Assembly: GCF_900460215.1 (NCBI RefSeq)
Contig: NZ_UHIA01000004.1
Location: 1,496,001 to 1,560,000, forward strand
Reading direction: 5' to 3'
From: Suttonella indologenes
GTDB lineage: Bacteria; Pseudomonadota; Gammaproteobacteria; Cardiobacteriales; Cardiobacteriaceae
DNA length: 64,000 nucleotides
The translations under genes were made by a program, and so were the position numbers. Below are positions 27,653 to 36,486 of this stretch, piece by piece (positions within the stretch are counted from its first letter, which is position 1; each line of letters opens with the position of its first letter). The notes below the pieces were generated by a model. That model was not told the DNA's origin, made no database searches, and worked only from the letters and a program-made list of their open reading frames with translations.

Positions 27653-28987
27653 TTATCCTTTTCTATAGTCTTCTAACTGCGCCGCCGCAAACAAACGCTC
27701 CATTTGCGCACTGCGCGAGCCTTTTACCAATACCGTCAGCGCTTCTTCTTCCGCCAAAGCCGTCCTAAACGCCGCCGCCAATGCCTCCAGCGAAGAAAAA
27801 TCCTGCGCGCCGTAAGCCGGCGCATTCAAGCTCCAAAAACGCGCAACCCCTTTGGCGCGCGCATATTCCGCCACCTCACGATGCAAAGCCTCGCTGTCTG
27901 CACCCAGTTCGCCCATCGCGCCGGCAATCACCAAGGCATTGGGCGCGGCGGCAATCACATCAATCCCCGCTTGGAAAGAAGCGGGATTGGCATTATAGCT
28001 GTCGTCATAAATCACATGCCGTCCGAAACGAAAGGCGCTTAAACGCGATTGCTGCAAGACCAAGCCGTTCAGCGCCTGCGCCATATCGCTCAGCGATAAG
28101 CCCGCCAAATATGCCGCCGCACAAGCCGCCAAAGCATTCGCCACATTGTGCCGACCGCGCAATTGCCATGCGATTTCCGCCGTCTCGCCCGCAACAGAAA
28201 GGCTAAAACGGCTGCCGTCAGGTGCGACAAAAGGCGCGATAATATCGCCATCCCCTGTTAATGAAAAGGTTTTTATGCGTCTGTCGGCAAATGCCTGCCG
28301 CCATTGCGCCGCCCAAGGCAAAGCCGCATTGACGACCAAAGCCGCCTCACTGTAGCGGTATATTTCGCTTTTGGCCTCCGCCACGCCCTCCAGAGAGCCG
28401 AAGCCCTGCAAATGCGCCGCCGCCACATTGGTAATCAAGGCGATATCGGGACGGGCAATCTCAACCAATCGGCGGATTTCGCCGATATGATTCGCCCCCA
28501 TTTCAATCACGGCAAAATCTTCGTCGCCTTGCAGGCGCAATAAAGTCAGCGGTACGCCGATGTCATTGTTCAAATTGCCCAAGGTCGCCAAGGTTTTTCC
28601 CCGCTGCGCCAAAATGCGCGCCAGCATTTCTTTGGTGCTGGTTTTGCCGTTGCTGCCCGTCAGGGCAATAAAGGTCGCCCGACTGCGCGCGCGCCGTGCC
28701 GCCGCCAAGTCTTTCAGGGCTTGCAAACTGTCTTTGACCACGATTTGCGGTATATCGATTGGACGCGCTTCTTGCACGATTGCCGCTGCCGCGCCTGCTG
28801 TTGCCGCCGCCGCCAAGAAATCTTCTCCCGTAAAATTGGCGCCGCGCAAAGCCACAAACACATCGCTCGCCTGTAAGCTGCGCGTATCCGTCGACACCGC
28901 TTGACACAGCCAGTCGCTATTGCCTATCAGGCTGCCGCCGGTAATGGCGCAGACTTCGGCGCTGCTCAATATCATTTTGTTTTCCAT
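27653..28987 (-). CDS. murF: UDP-N-acetylmuramoyl-tripeptide--D-alanyl-D-alanine ligase
   Basis: Adds the D-Ala-D-Ala dipeptide to the UDP-MurNAc-tripeptide. The 444 residues contain DTRSLQASDVFVALRG, the ATP loop LTGSNGKTSTKEML, IEMGANHIGEI and the C-terminal LVKGSRSAQMERL. It overlaps the end of murE by 16 bases. Confidence 0.96.
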   Translation of the reverse strand: MENKMILSSAEVCAITGGSLIGNSDWLCQAVSTDTRSLQASDVFVALRGANFTGEDFLAAAATAGAAAAIVQEARPIDIPQIVVKDSLQALKDLAAARRARSRATFIALTGSNGKTSTKEMLARILAQRGKTLATLGNLNNDIGVPLTLLRLQGDEDFAVIEMGANHIGEIRRLVEIARPDIALITNVAAAHLQGFGSLEGVAEAKSEIYRYSEAALVVNAALPWAAQWRQAFADRRIKTFSLTGDGDIIAPFVAPDGSRFSLSVAGETAEIAWQLRGRHNVANALAACAAAYLAGLSLSDMAQALNGLVLQQSRLSAFRFGRHVIYDDSYNANPASFQAGIDVIAAAPNALVIAGAMGELGADSEALHREVAEYARAKGVARFWSLNAPAYGAQDFSSLEALAAAFRTALAEEEALTVLVKGSRSAQMERLFAAAQLEDYRKG

Positions 28988-30411
28988 GCCCTAATCACCG
29001 CCCGATCGGAATATTCATATACGCTTGTGCCGATAATTTGATAGTTTTCATGCCCTTTGCCGGCAATCAGCAAGGTATCGCCTGCCTGCAACTGCTCCAA
29101 TGCCGCCCTAATCGCCGCCTCGCGCGGCTGTATGATTTGCACTTTTTCTGGTGCCTCAAAACCCTGCATGATATCGGCGATAATCGCCTGCGGGTCTTCG
29201 CTGCGCGGATTGTCGTCGGTAACGATAACCGTATCGGCAAAACGCTCTGCCGCTGCCGCCATCAAAGGACGTTTGCCGGCATCGCGGTCGCCGCCGCAGC
29301 CGAAAATAAGCGATAATTTACCCTGCACATGCGGACGAATGCCTTGCAGCACGCTTTCAATCGCACCGGCGGTATGCGCATAATCGACAATCGCCGCCCT
29401 GCCTTCGCCCAAATCGATTTTTTCCACCCGCCCCGGTACGCCCTGCAAACGCGCCAATACCACTGCCGTCTGTGCCAAATCCTGACCGCCGCTGAGCAGG
29501 CAGGCAGCGACATTGAGTAAATTCGCCACATTAAAACGTGCCAGCAGACGGCTTTGCACCGCTTGGCTCTGTCCTTTGTAATGTAGGGTAAATGCCAGAC
29601 CCTCGGCATTGAGCCGCACGTCCTGCGCGCTTAATTGATGATGGGCGGCGGACAAAGGTCTGCCTTCGGCGCTGAGCGACCAAATCTCCGCCTGCGGATG
29701 AATGTGCCCTTCTTCTATCAGACGCCGTCCGTAAGCATCATCGGTATTAATCAGGGCATGACGAATCGGGCGCGCGAACAATTGTGCTTTTGCCAGAAAA
29801 TAGTCTTCCATATCCTGATGATAATCCAGATGATCGCGGCTTAAATTGCTAAATACCGCCGTATCGAAGCGCACCGCCGCCACCCTGCCCTGCACCAAGG
29901 CATGAGAAGAGACTTCCATTGCCGTGCATTGCCGCCCTTCGTCGGCGAACTGCCGCAATAATTGCTGCACGCGCAAGGCATCCGGCGTGGTATGCGAAGC
30001 CTTTTGCAATGCCGCCAAATGACCGTAACCAATCGTGCCGATCATCGCCGCATCCAAAGCCTGCGCCAGAAAATGCACTAAAGAAGATTTGCCGTCCGTT
30101 CCCGTCACGCCGATAAGGCGCATTTGTCGGGAAGGATAATCATAAAAAGCATCCGCCAAGACGCCGATTTTCTGCGCCAAATCCGGCACCGCAATCGCAT
30201 GAAGCGGCGGATTGTCATAGGGCGGTTCATAGAAAATGCCCGCGCAATCTTGCGCAGGCCGATAATAATCCAGGGCATGTCCATGCACGCCGCGCGCCGC
30301 CAGCCACCATGTGCGTTTATCCAATTGGCGGTTATCATTGCTAATCGCCTGCACATCCGCTTCTTGCGCACAGTCTTGCCCGATAGCGGCTAAAAATTTA
30401 CTCAGTTTCAA
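28972..30411 (-). CDS. murE: UDP-N-acetylmuramoyl-L-alanyl-D-glutamate--2,6-diaminopimelate ligase
   Basis: Adds meso-diaminopimelate to the peptide stem. The 479 residues have the ATP loop VTGTDGKSSLVHFL and the MEVSSHALVQGR motif. The acid-recognition motif reads DNPRSEDP, matching the DNPR motif associated with diaminopimelate rather than lysine, and GKGHENYQ is near the end. It overlaps ftsI by 14 bases and murF by 16. Confidence 0.96.
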   Translation of the reverse strand: MKLSKFLAAIGQDCAQEADVQAISNDNRQLDKRTWWLAARGVHGHALDYYRPAQDCAGIFYEPPYDNPPLHAIAVPDLAQKIGVLADAFYDYPSRQMRLIGVTGTDGKSSLVHFLAQALDAAMIGTIGYGHLAALQKASHTTPDALRVQQLLRQFADEGRQCTAMEVSSHALVQGRVAAVRFDTAVFSNLSRDHLDYHQDMEDYFLAKAQLFARPIRHALINTDDAYGRRLIEEGHIHPQAEIWSLSAEGRPLSAAHHQLSAQDVRLNAEGLAFTLHYKGQSQAVQSRLLARFNVANLLNVAACLLSGGQDLAQTAVVLARLQGVPGRVEKIDLGEGRAAIVDYAHTAGAIESVLQGIRPHVQGKLSLIFGCGGDRDAGKRPLMAAAAERFADTVIVTDDNPRSEDPQAIIADIMQGFEAPEKVQIIQPREAAIRAALEQLQAGDTLLIAGKGHENYQIIGTSVYEYSDRAVIRAWKTK

Positions 30412-32266
30412 AGGCGGATACCCCCGCTAAATCATTGTCTTCAAATACGGCTTTATCCACCGTCAATTCAACCTCGCTGCTCTTGCCGATGTTATCCGGC
30501 AACACGCCTAATAATTTGAGCGAACTTTCCGCAATTTTGGCAAAAGAAGGTGCAGCGACCAAGCCGCCGTAATATTCGCCCTGCGGCTCGTCCACCACAA
30601 TCACCAAGGCGATGCGCGGATTTTTAGCCGGCGCCAGCCCCGCAAACAAAGCGCGGTATTTATCTTTCATATAACCACCTCTGCCGACTTTATGCGAGGT
30701 GCCGGTTTTGCCGGCCGAGGTATAGCTTTCCATTGCCGCACGCGTGCCCGTGCCGCCCTTTTCCACCACGGTCTGCATCATCGCCAGCACCTGCTGCGCC
30801 ACTTCCGGCTTGATGACTTGTACCCCTGCTTCCGCCGTATTGCGCTTGGTTAAAGTCAGCGGTACTTTCACGCCGTTATTGCCTATCGTCGCGTAAGCAT
30901 GGGCGATTTGCAGGGCGGTGGTGGAAATACCGTAGCCGAAAAAGGTCGTGGCATAGCTGAAATCGCCTAATTTTTGATTTGCCGGCAAATAGCCGCGCTG
31001 CTCGCCGGGGAAATTCAAACCCGACAATTGTCCGAATCCCATATTACCCAAGAAATCGAAATACTGTCCGCGCGGCAATTTTTGACTCATGATTGCCATG
31101 CCTACATTCGAGGATTTGCGAATCACGCCCGTGGTATCTAATGAACCGTAATTGTGGACATCACGCACCCTATTTGCGCCGATGCGCATCGTACCGCTGG
31201 AAAATTGCGTTTTGGCACTAATCACACCGGCCTGCATCGCCGCCGCCACCGCAATCGGCTTAATTGTCGAACCCGGCTCAAACACATCTGTAATCACATG
31301 ATTTTTCATCAATTCGGGAATACGTTCGGCAGGATTATTCGGATTGCCGTCCGGCAAAGAAACCATGCCCAAAATCTCGCCGCTCTGCACGTCTACCATG
31401 ACCGCCGAAGCCGATAAAGCACGATAACTTTCCATCACGCCCAATAATTCACGCCGCATCAAATACTGAATCCGCTTATCGATCGAGAGTTGCAAATTCT
31501 GCCCTTGCGCCGTGGCAACCTCTTCGCGCACCACGCTCAAAGGATTGCGTCTGGCATTGATCAAGACCAGCATTTTGCCTTTCTGTCCCGACAGCCAATC
31601 GTCGTATTGCCGCTCGATGCCTTCCTGCCCTCTATCCTCTACATCCGTGAAGCCGACAATCTGCCCCGTCAATTCGCCGTCAGGATAAAAACGCTGAAAA
31701 CTGTCCTCCTTACTAATCCCCGGCAAAGCCAATGCCATGACCGCCTCGCTTTGCGCAGGCGGCACCTGCCGCTTGAGATAATAAAAACCGCGTGCAGAAC
31801 GCTCTTCCACGCGGTTAATCAAATCCACCACATCCATCGCCAACACATCCGCCAAAGGCTGCAAACGCGTTCTGCGATAACGCAATTCGCGTAATTCCTC
31901 GCTGAAATTGCTATCCAAAACGCTCGGACATTGCGCATCGCTCTGTGCATTCTCGCGGCATTGCGTCAATAAACGCTGAAAATCACCCTTCAAAGTGCTC
32001 ATCATCTGTCTGGGATTGGCGACAATCGAACTCACGGGCGAACTCACCGCCAAAGGCTCACCTTCGCGGTCTAAAATAATGCCGCGCAAAGCACTCTCGT
32101 ACACTGCGCGCACGGTCCGCTTATCCGCCGATTTAATCAATTCCGTGCTTTGAACGGTCTGCAAATATACCTGCTTAGCGGCAATTCCCAAGGTCGCTAA
32201 AGCCAAAATGCCTAAGACAAAGCTTAGGCGGCGGTTTTTTCCATATTGTCTTGCCTTAATACTCAT
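30398..32266 (-). CDS. ftsI: Septal peptidoglycan transpeptidase FtsI (PBP3)
   Basis: A class B penicillin-binding protein that cross-links septal peptidoglycan with FtsW. The 622 residues have a short basic N-terminus, one membrane helix (about residues 14-33), a pedestal domain and the transpeptidase domain. Its three active-site motifs are STIK with Ser333, SSN at 385-387 and KTGT near residue 520. It is somewhat longer than E. coli PBP3 (588), mainly at the C-terminus. It lies between ftsL and murE as expected. Confidence 0.97.
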   Translation of the reverse strand: MSIKARQYGKNRRLSFVLGILALATLGIAAKQVYLQTVQSTELIKSADKRTVRAVYESALRGIILDREGEPLAVSSPVSSIVANPRQMMSTLKGDFQRLLTQCRENAQSDAQCPSVLDSNFSEELRELRYRRTRLQPLADVLAMDVVDLINRVEERSARGFYYLKRQVPPAQSEAVMALALPGISKEDSFQRFYPDGELTGQIVGFTDVEDRGQEGIERQYDDWLSGQKGKMLVLINARRNPLSVVREEVATAQGQNLQLSIDKRIQYLMRRELLGVMESYRALSASAVMVDVQSGEILGMVSLPDGNPNNPAERIPELMKNHVITDVFEPGSTIKPIAVAAAMQAGVISAKTQFSSGTMRIGANRVRDVHNYGSLDTTGVIRKSSNVGMAIMSQKLPRGQYFDFLGNMGFGQLSGLNFPGEQRGYLPANQKLGDFSYATTFFGYGISTTALQIAHAYATIGNNGVKVPLTLTKRNTAEAGVQVIKPEVAQQVLAMMQTVVEKGGTGTRAAMESYTSAGKTGTSHKVGRGGYMKDKYRALFAGLAPAKNPRIALVIVVDEPQGEYYGGLVAAPSFAKIAESSLKLLGVLPDNIGKSSEVELTVDKAVFEDNDLAGVSAFETE

Positions 32267-32268
32267 GG

Positions 32269-32535
32269 CTATTGCAAATACACCACTTGTTTGGCCTGCG
32301 GCATATGCAGATTCAAACCATTGGCAATCGCCTGCTCCACCATATGGTCATTGGCCAAAGTTTTTTGCTCCAGCAATAATTGCGTCCAATCGGCATTGAG
32401 CTGATTGCGGGTATTTTTCAACTGCTGAACCTCAGCCACTAAAGAATTATGTTCCTGCGCGAAAACCGCCGTACGCACGCCGTTGATTGCCACGCCGCAC
32501 AATAATCCTGCAAAAATCAATGCCAACCATTTCAT
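32269..32535 (-). CDS. ftsL: Cell division protein FtsL
   Basis: An 88-residue bitopic protein that forms a complex with FtsB and FtsQ and activates FtsWI. It has a membrane helix right at the N-terminus (residues 2-20) and a periplasmic coiled coil (about 27-65) with LVAEVQQLKNTRNQLNADW heptads. The cytoplasmic tail is almost absent, shorter than in E. coli FtsL. Identification rests on position between rsmH and ftsI as well as topology. It overlaps rsmH by ATGA and leaves two bases before ftsI. Confidence 0.88.
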   Translation of the reverse strand: MKWLALIFAGLLCGVAINGVRTAVFAQEHNSLVAEVQQLKNTRNQLNADWTQLLLEQKTLANDHMVEQAIANGLNLHMPQAKQVVYLQ

Positions 32536-33458
32536 AATTTTACCGCCTTCCTTAAGCGTGCACTTCTACATCTCGGATTTGCCGCCACATCCTTTGCCGA
32601 CGGCTTAATCACAGGGTTAACCAAGGCTAAAACCTGATTGACCCGCCCTCTATCGCTCGGTATTTCCGCCGGCAAAGCCTCGCCTTCCTGCGCACGAATA
32701 AAGCGTTTGACCAACGCATCCTCGCCGCCGTGAAAACTGATAACCGCCAGCACACCGCCGCTTGTCAATAAATTCACCGCAGCATCCAATCCGCGCTGAA
32801 TCTCGCCCAATTCGTCATTGACCGCCATGCGCAGCGCCTGAAAAGTCTGCGTGGCAGGGTGGAAATTAGGACGATAAAACTTTTTCGGCATCGCTGCCGC
32901 TACTACTTCCGCCAATTGCGTCGTCGTCTGCAAACGCTCGCGAACTGCAAAAACCGCCTTGGCAATTCTTTTCGCTACCGTATGCGGCTCGCCGCCCAAA
33001 TCGCGAATAATGCGTGCCAATGCCGCCTCATCATGCGAAAACAGCCAATCGCGCGCTGACATGCCGCTTTCCTGATCCATGCGCATATCCAAAGGTCCTT
33101 CTTTATTAAAAGAAAAACCGCGCATCGCCTCGTCTAATTGCGGCGAAGACACGCCTAAATCAAACAAAACGCCATGCAAACAGCCTGTCCGCCAGCCTTG
33201 CTCGGCGGAAAAAGCCTCGCCAATATTCCCGAAAGGCGTTTTGGCAAAATAAAACCTCGGATCGCTAATGGAAGCCGCTTCCGCCGCCGCCTGCGCATCT
33301 CTATCCACAGCGTACAAACGCCCATGCTCATTAAGCTGCGCCAATATCGCGCGACTATGTCCGCCGCGTCCGAAGGTCGCGTCCAAATACCAGCCGTCGG
33401 GACGAATCTCAAGCGCTGACAGCGATTCCTGCAGCAAAACCGAAATATGTGCACTCAT
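32532..33458 (-). CDS. rsmH: 16S rRNA (cytosine(1402)-N(4))-methyltransferase
   Basis: SAM-dependent methyltransferase (MraW) acting on C1402 of 16S rRNA. The 308 residues show YLDATFGRGGHSRAIL (SAM-binding loop), LFDLGVSSPQLDEAMRGFSF and ISFHGGEDALVKRF. In that last motif most RsmH proteins read ISFHSLEDR, so SLEDR has become GGEDA here. It overlaps mraZ and ftsL by ATGA. Confidence 0.95.
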   Translation of the reverse strand: MSAHISVLLQESLSALEIRPDGWYLDATFGRGGHSRAILAQLNEHGRLYAVDRDAQAAAEAASISDPRFYFAKTPFGNIGEAFSAEQGWRTGCLHGVLFDLGVSSPQLDEAMRGFSFNKEGPLDMRMDQESGMSARDWLFSHDEAALARIIRDLGGEPHTVAKRIAKAVFAVRERLQTTTQLAEVVAAAMPKKFYRPNFHPATQTFQALRMAVNDELGEIQRGLDAAVNLLTSGGVLAVISFHGGEDALVKRFIRAQEGEALPAEIPSDRGRVNQVLALVNPVIKPSAKDVAANPRCRSARLRKAVKL

Positions 33459-33910
33459 ATAGACAATGCCCCGATTTCTTCCCCGAAATCAAATCCTTCG
33501 GCAGAAAGGGCTTCGATACCCGCCAAATTGATTTGCTCCCAAGCTTCTTGATTCCACAGCTCTAATTTATTGCCCATACCAGTCAGCACCACTTTCTTAT
33601 CCAAATTGGCATATTTGCGCAGCATCGGCGGAATCAAAATCCGCCCCGTGCTGTCTAATTCGCAATCGCTGGCATGACCCAGATAAAGACGCTTGATAAA
33701 GCGTGCGCGTGGTTCGACGCTGGACAATCTTTCCAATTTGCTCGAGGCTTTTTGCCATTCGCTCGTAGTATAAATCAGCAAATTCTTATCTAAATCAGCC
33801 GTTAAGGTCACCAAACCTTCACTTTCTTCCTCCAAAATCGCACGCAGCTTCGCCGGCACTGAAAGGCGCCCTTTTGTGTCTAAGGATAATTCATAGATAC
33901 CGCGAAACAT
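33455..33910 (-). CDS. mraZ: Transcriptional regulator MraZ
   Basis: A 151-residue AbrB/SpoVT-type DNA-binding protein and first gene of the dcw cluster. Two tandem MraZ repeats are visible, each with a DxKGR/DxTGR motif (LDTKGRLSVPAKLR near residue 10 and LDSTGRILIPPMLR near 90). In E. coli MraZ represses its own operon by binding spaced TGGGN repeats. Here one clear TGGGA on the minus strand (33946-33950) lies at the likely transcription start. The ribosome site is weak. Confidence 0.94.
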   Translation of the reverse strand: MFRGIYELSLDTKGRLSVPAKLRAILEEESEGLVTLTADLDKNLLIYTTSEWQKASSKLERLSSVEPRARFIKRLYLGHASDCELDSTGRILIPPMLRKYANLDKKVVLTGMGNKLELWNQEAWEQINLAGIEALSAEGFDFGEEIGALSI

Positions 33911-33951
33911 GATTTTGGTCTTTTTTGGTCTTACGTTGCACTTTTTCCCAC

Positions 33952-33979
33952 ATTATAGACAGCTCTCTTTTTTTTGCAA
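33952..33979 (-). promoter_or_regulatory. Sigma-70 promoter of the dcw cluster (mraZ)
   Basis: On the minus strand a -35 TTGCAA (33974-33979) is followed after 16 bases by a perfect -10 TATAAT (33952-33957). Transcription should start near 33945, at the TGGGA that could bind MraZ. A direct repeat GACCAAAA occurs twice in the leader between this point and the ATG. Confidence 0.8.
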
Positions 33980-34007
33980 TGCAGCCTAAACTTAGCCTTT
34001 CTCTGAT

Positions 34008-34036
34008 TGTGGATAAGTCGCCTTTATTGTGGATAA
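34008..34036 (-). promoter_or_regulatory. Two perfect DnaA boxes upstream of mraZ
   Basis: TGTGGATAA occurs at 34008-34016 and again at 34028-34036, which is TTATCCACA on the minus strand. The boxes start exactly 20 bases apart, close to two helical turns, in the same orientation, about 50 bases upstream of the -35 of the dcw promoter. A third copy on the other strand is at 34194-34202. Confidence 0.65.
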
Positions 34037-34111
34037 AAAGCCCGATTTCTACCTAAAAACCTTATTTTTCCATCTTTGGTGCAAGATTGTGGGATGATTT
34101 ATTTCGAGCAT

Positions 34112-34135
34112 AAAAACAGCGACTTAACGTCGCTG
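34112..34135 (-). terminator. Terminator of the ratA-rnfH operon
   Basis: On the minus strand a 7-bp stem CAGCGAC/GTCGCTG with loop GTTAA is followed directly by TTTTTA. It lies 75 bases after the rnfH stop and separates that operon from the dcw promoter. Confidence 0.7.
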
Positions 34136-34193
34136 CACTAATTTTTTTCCGCTATTTTTTGTCAAGAAAAAAATTTTTTCGTTTTTTTTGCAC

Positions 34194-34202
34194 TTATCCA
34201 CA
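34194..34202 (+). promoter_or_regulatory. Third DnaA box in the rnfH-mraZ gap
   Basis: A perfect TTATCCACA at the edge of a very AT-rich stretch (34141-34193), opposite in orientation to the two boxes at 34008-34036. Confidence 0.55.
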
Positions 34203-34209
34203 AGCGCCG

Positions 34210-34494
34210 CTATTTTTTTCGCGCTCTTTGCCGGCGCATTTCTTTAGGATCGCAAAGCAAAGGACGGTAAATCTCCACCCGATCGCCCGCCCGCAAAGGC
34301 GTATCCAAAGCACAGGCATTGCTAAAAATACCGACCTCTATATTGCTTAAATCCAAATGCGGAAAAAAGCGCACAATCCCCGAACGTTCCACCGCCTGAT
34401 GCGCCGTAATTCCTTCATAAACCTGCAAGGCAATGATTTTTTGCTTAGCCGCTTCGCCGTAGGCAACTTCTATATTAATCAGCACTTTGTCCAT
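34210..34494 (-). CDS. rnfH: RnfH family ubiquitin-like protein
   Basis: A 94-residue beta-grasp (ubiquitin-like) protein. The family pattern is clear: IEVAYG at the start, SNACALDTPLRAGDRVEIYRPL in two adjoining pieces and the terminal CDPKEMRRQRARKK. The start MDKVLINIEVAYG at 34494 matches the family, although the frame is open further upstream. Function is not settled. It overlaps ratA by 20 bases, the same pairing as in E. coli. Confidence 0.9.
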   Translation of the reverse strand: MDKVLINIEVAYGEAAKQKIIALQVYEGITAHQAVERSGIVRFFPHLDLSNIEVGIFSNACALDTPLRAGDRVEIYRPLLCDPKEMRRQRARKK

Positions 34495-34930
34495 ATACCT
34501 GCGCCGCCCTTTCTGCAAAAGCTCCCACCATCGTATTCGCCATATACTCCATCACGCCGCCTAAAATCGGGGCTAGGAAAAACGGCACCTCAAAATTCAT
34601 TTCATAGCGCACTTCGCAGCCGCCTTGCTCTTGCGGCAGAAACTCCCAGCGTCCTGACAAATGTTTAAACGGTCCTTCCACCAAAGCAATATTCATCCAT
34701 TGCGGATATTGATAGCGATTGCGCGTAGTAAAGGATTTGCGTAAACCGCCTTTTTCCACAATCAAAGTACCGATGATTTCCGTCTCATCGCGCTTCACTA
34801 ATCTTGCCGCCGCACACCAAGGCAGAAATTGCGGATACTGCTCCACATCGGCAACCAAGTCGAACATCTGCTGTGCAGAAAAAGGTAATTTTTTAGATTT
34901 TCGGATTTGTGGCACAATAGCTTCCCTCAT
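34475..34930 (-). CDS. ratA: RatA, START/coenzyme Q-binding domain protein
   Basis: A 151-residue START-like protein of the COQ10/SRPBCC family. In E. coli RatA was described as inhibiting 70S assembly, while the Coq10 relationship suggests ubiquinone binding. Visible are FDLVADVEQYPQFLPWC, the central WEFLPQEQGGCEVRYEMNFE and the terminal AFAERAAQVYG. The start MREAIVPQIRKSKKLPFSA at 34930 is the family N-terminus. It is divergent from smpB, as in E. coli. Confidence 0.9.
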   Translation of the reverse strand: MREAIVPQIRKSKKLPFSAQQMFDLVADVEQYPQFLPWCAAARLVKRDETEIIGTLIVEKGGLRKSFTTRNRYQYPQWMNIALVEGPFKHLSGRWEFLPQEQGGCEVRYEMNFEVPFFLAPILGGVMEYMANTMVGAFAERAAQVYGQSAD

Positions 34931-34973
34931 ATCAACAGCGGCATTGTAACCCCTGCCCAAGCAAATCGATACC

Positions 34974-35444
34974 ATGAAAAAGAAAAAAACTCAGGACAAT
35001 AACATTGTCACCAATCGCAAAGCCTTTCACGACTATTTTTTAGAAGAGCATTTTGAAGCGGGAATCGCCTTAGAAGGCTGGGAAGTCAAAGCCTTGCGTG
35101 CCGGGCGCGTACAAATCAAAGAAAGCCATATCCTGATTAAAAACGGCGAAGTCTTTTTATTCGCCGCCTTTATCAATCCCCTGCCGTCGGCATCCACGCA
35201 CGTCTTCCCCGATCCGCAGCGCACGCGCAAACTGCTCTTGCACAAACATCAAATCGCCAAATTAATCGGCGCGGCACAACGCGACGGCTACACCCTCGCC
35301 CCCATCAATCTGTATTGGAAAAACGGCTTTGTCAAAGTCGATGTCGCCATCGCCAAAGGCAAAAAAGAATTCGATAAACGCCAAGTCAATAAAGAACGCG
35401 ACTGGCAGCGCGAAAAAGCCCGCGTTATGAAAAATCATCAATAG
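34974..35444 (+). CDS. smpB: SsrA-binding protein SmpB
   Basis: Partner of tmRNA in trans-translation. The 156 residues contain IVTNRKAFHDYFLEEHFEAG, LEGWEVKALRAGRVQIKESH and the basic C-terminal tail RDWQREKARVMKNHQ that folds in the decoding centre. The ATG at 34974 is followed by a lysine-rich leader typical of the family. An MBL-fold gene follows 10 bases downstream. Confidence 0.97.
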   Translation: MKKKKTQDNNIVTNRKAFHDYFLEEHFEAGIALEGWEVKALRAGRVQIKESHILIKNGEVFLFAAFINPLPSASTHVFPDPQRTRKLLLHKHQIAKLIGAAQRDGYTLAPINLYWKNGFVKVDVAIAKGKKEFDKRQVNKERDWQREKARVMKNHQ

Positions 35445-35454
35445 GAGCAAACTC

Positions 35455-36183
35455 ATGGCACATGAAATCATTCAACTGATTACCGAAGACCACGATAATT
35501 TCATCCACATCATCGCCGATCATGTGCATAAAGAAGCCATGGTCGTCGATCCCGCTTGGGATGCGGAAGGCATCAAAGAAGTGCTGGCGGAAGAAGGTTT
35601 GCAACTTGTCGGCATCTTACTTACGCACAGCCACCATGACCATGTCAATGCCGTCATGGATTTATATGACGAAGCCGTCAGCCTTTTCATCAATGCCAAA
35701 GAATATCCGCTATGGAAAGACTGCCCCGAAGACGCCATTTTGCTCAGTGAGGGCGATGAAATCCAATTCGCAGATAGCACGATTTCCGTCATCGACACGC
35801 CCGGACACACCGCAGGCGGCACCTGCTACCGTATCGGTGACGACCTCATCACCGGCGACACCCTCTTTGTTTACGGCTGCGGACGCGCCGATCTGACAGG
35901 CGGCGATGCTGCCGCTCTATTCCACAGCCTGCAAAAACTAAAACAACTTCCCGCCCATACGCGCATTTGGGTCGGACACGACTACGGCATCGCGCAGGAA
36001 TCCACCCTCGGCGAACAATTTGCCGGCAATCCTTTCCTCATGATAGATGATGAAGCCGATTTTATCCGCTACCGCAATCAATTAGCGGCTAAAACACGCA
36101 GCATGCCCTACGGTCCTATCAGCCGCAGCGCGCTGCAAGCAGTCCTACACAACACAGGAGAAGATGATGATTCAACAAAATGA
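35455..36183 (+). CDS. Metallo-beta-lactamase fold hydrolase (glyoxalase II-like)
   Basis: A 242-residue MBL-fold protein with the dinuclear metal motif THSHHDH (about residues 57-63) and further ligands at DTPGHTAGG, the aspartate of ITGDTLFV and the histidine of WVGHDYG. The GRADLTGGDAAALFHSL stretch recalls the ETHE1/persulfide dioxygenase and GloB branches; the substrate cannot be assigned from sequence alone. A ribosome site (AGGAGCAAACTC) precedes the ATG. The GNAT gene overlaps its end. Confidence 0.85.
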   Translation: MAHEIIQLITEDHDNFIHIIADHVHKEAMVVDPAWDAEGIKEVLAEEGLQLVGILLTHSHHDHVNAVMDLYDEAVSLFINAKEYPLWKDCPEDAILLSEGDEIQFADSTISVIDTPGHTAGGTCYRIGDDLITGDTLFVYGCGRADLTGGDAAALFHSLQKLKQLPAHTRIWVGHDYGIAQESTLGEQFAGNPFLMIDDEADFIRYRNQLAAKTRSMPYGPISRSALQAVLHNTGEDDDSTK

Positions 36184-36445
36184 AAACGGTTTTTCCTACC
36201 TCAAAGGCGCCGATATCTTAGGCGAAATTACCTTCGTCCCCTTGGCATCGGAGCAGCAAATCATCGCTGATCATACCTACGTCAGCCCTGCCGCCCGCGG
36301 ACAAGGCATTGCCAAGCAATTGCTCGACGCACTTGCCGCCTACGCCCGCGAAAACCAAGTCAAAATTGTGCCGCAATGCAGCTATGTGCAAAGCATGTTC
36401 GACCGCCATGCGGAAAAATACCGCGACGTAATAGCCGGTAATTGA
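36167..36445 (+). CDS. GNAT-family N-acetyltransferase, small YidJ/NATD-like
   Basis: A 92-residue single-domain acetyltransferase-like protein. The acetyl-CoA loop is VSPAARGQGIAKQLLDAL, and the C-terminal PQCSYVQSMFDRH fits the Gcn5-related N-acetyltransferase-like family of about 90 residues. The second of two ATG codons (36167) is preferred because GGAG lies 6 bases before it; the first (36164) would be only 3 bases from the site. It overlaps the MBL-fold gene by 17 bases and ends before a terminator. Confidence 0.82.
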   Translation: MIQQNENGFSYLKGADILGEITFVPLASEQQIIADHTYVSPAARGQGIAKQLLDALAAYARENQVKIVPQCSYVQSMFDRHAEKYRDVIAGN

Positions 36446-36451
36446 GCATGA

Positions 36452-36475
36452 AAAAACCGCCTTACGGCGGTTTTT
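36452..36475. terminator. Bidirectional terminator
   Basis: A 10-bp stem AAAAACCGCC/GGCGGTTTTT closing a TTAC loop. It terminates the smpB unit on the plus strand and the small hypothetical gene on the minus strand. Confidence 0.88.
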
Positions 36476-36486
36476 AACGTGGCGTT

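Noticed and set aside
33911..34209. Replication origin at the DnaA-box cluster
   Set aside because: Three DnaA boxes and AT-rich DNA are present, but there is no dnaA, dnaN, mnmG or similar neighbour. By eye the plus strand stays C-rich on both sides rather than switching. Kept only as a regulatory finding.
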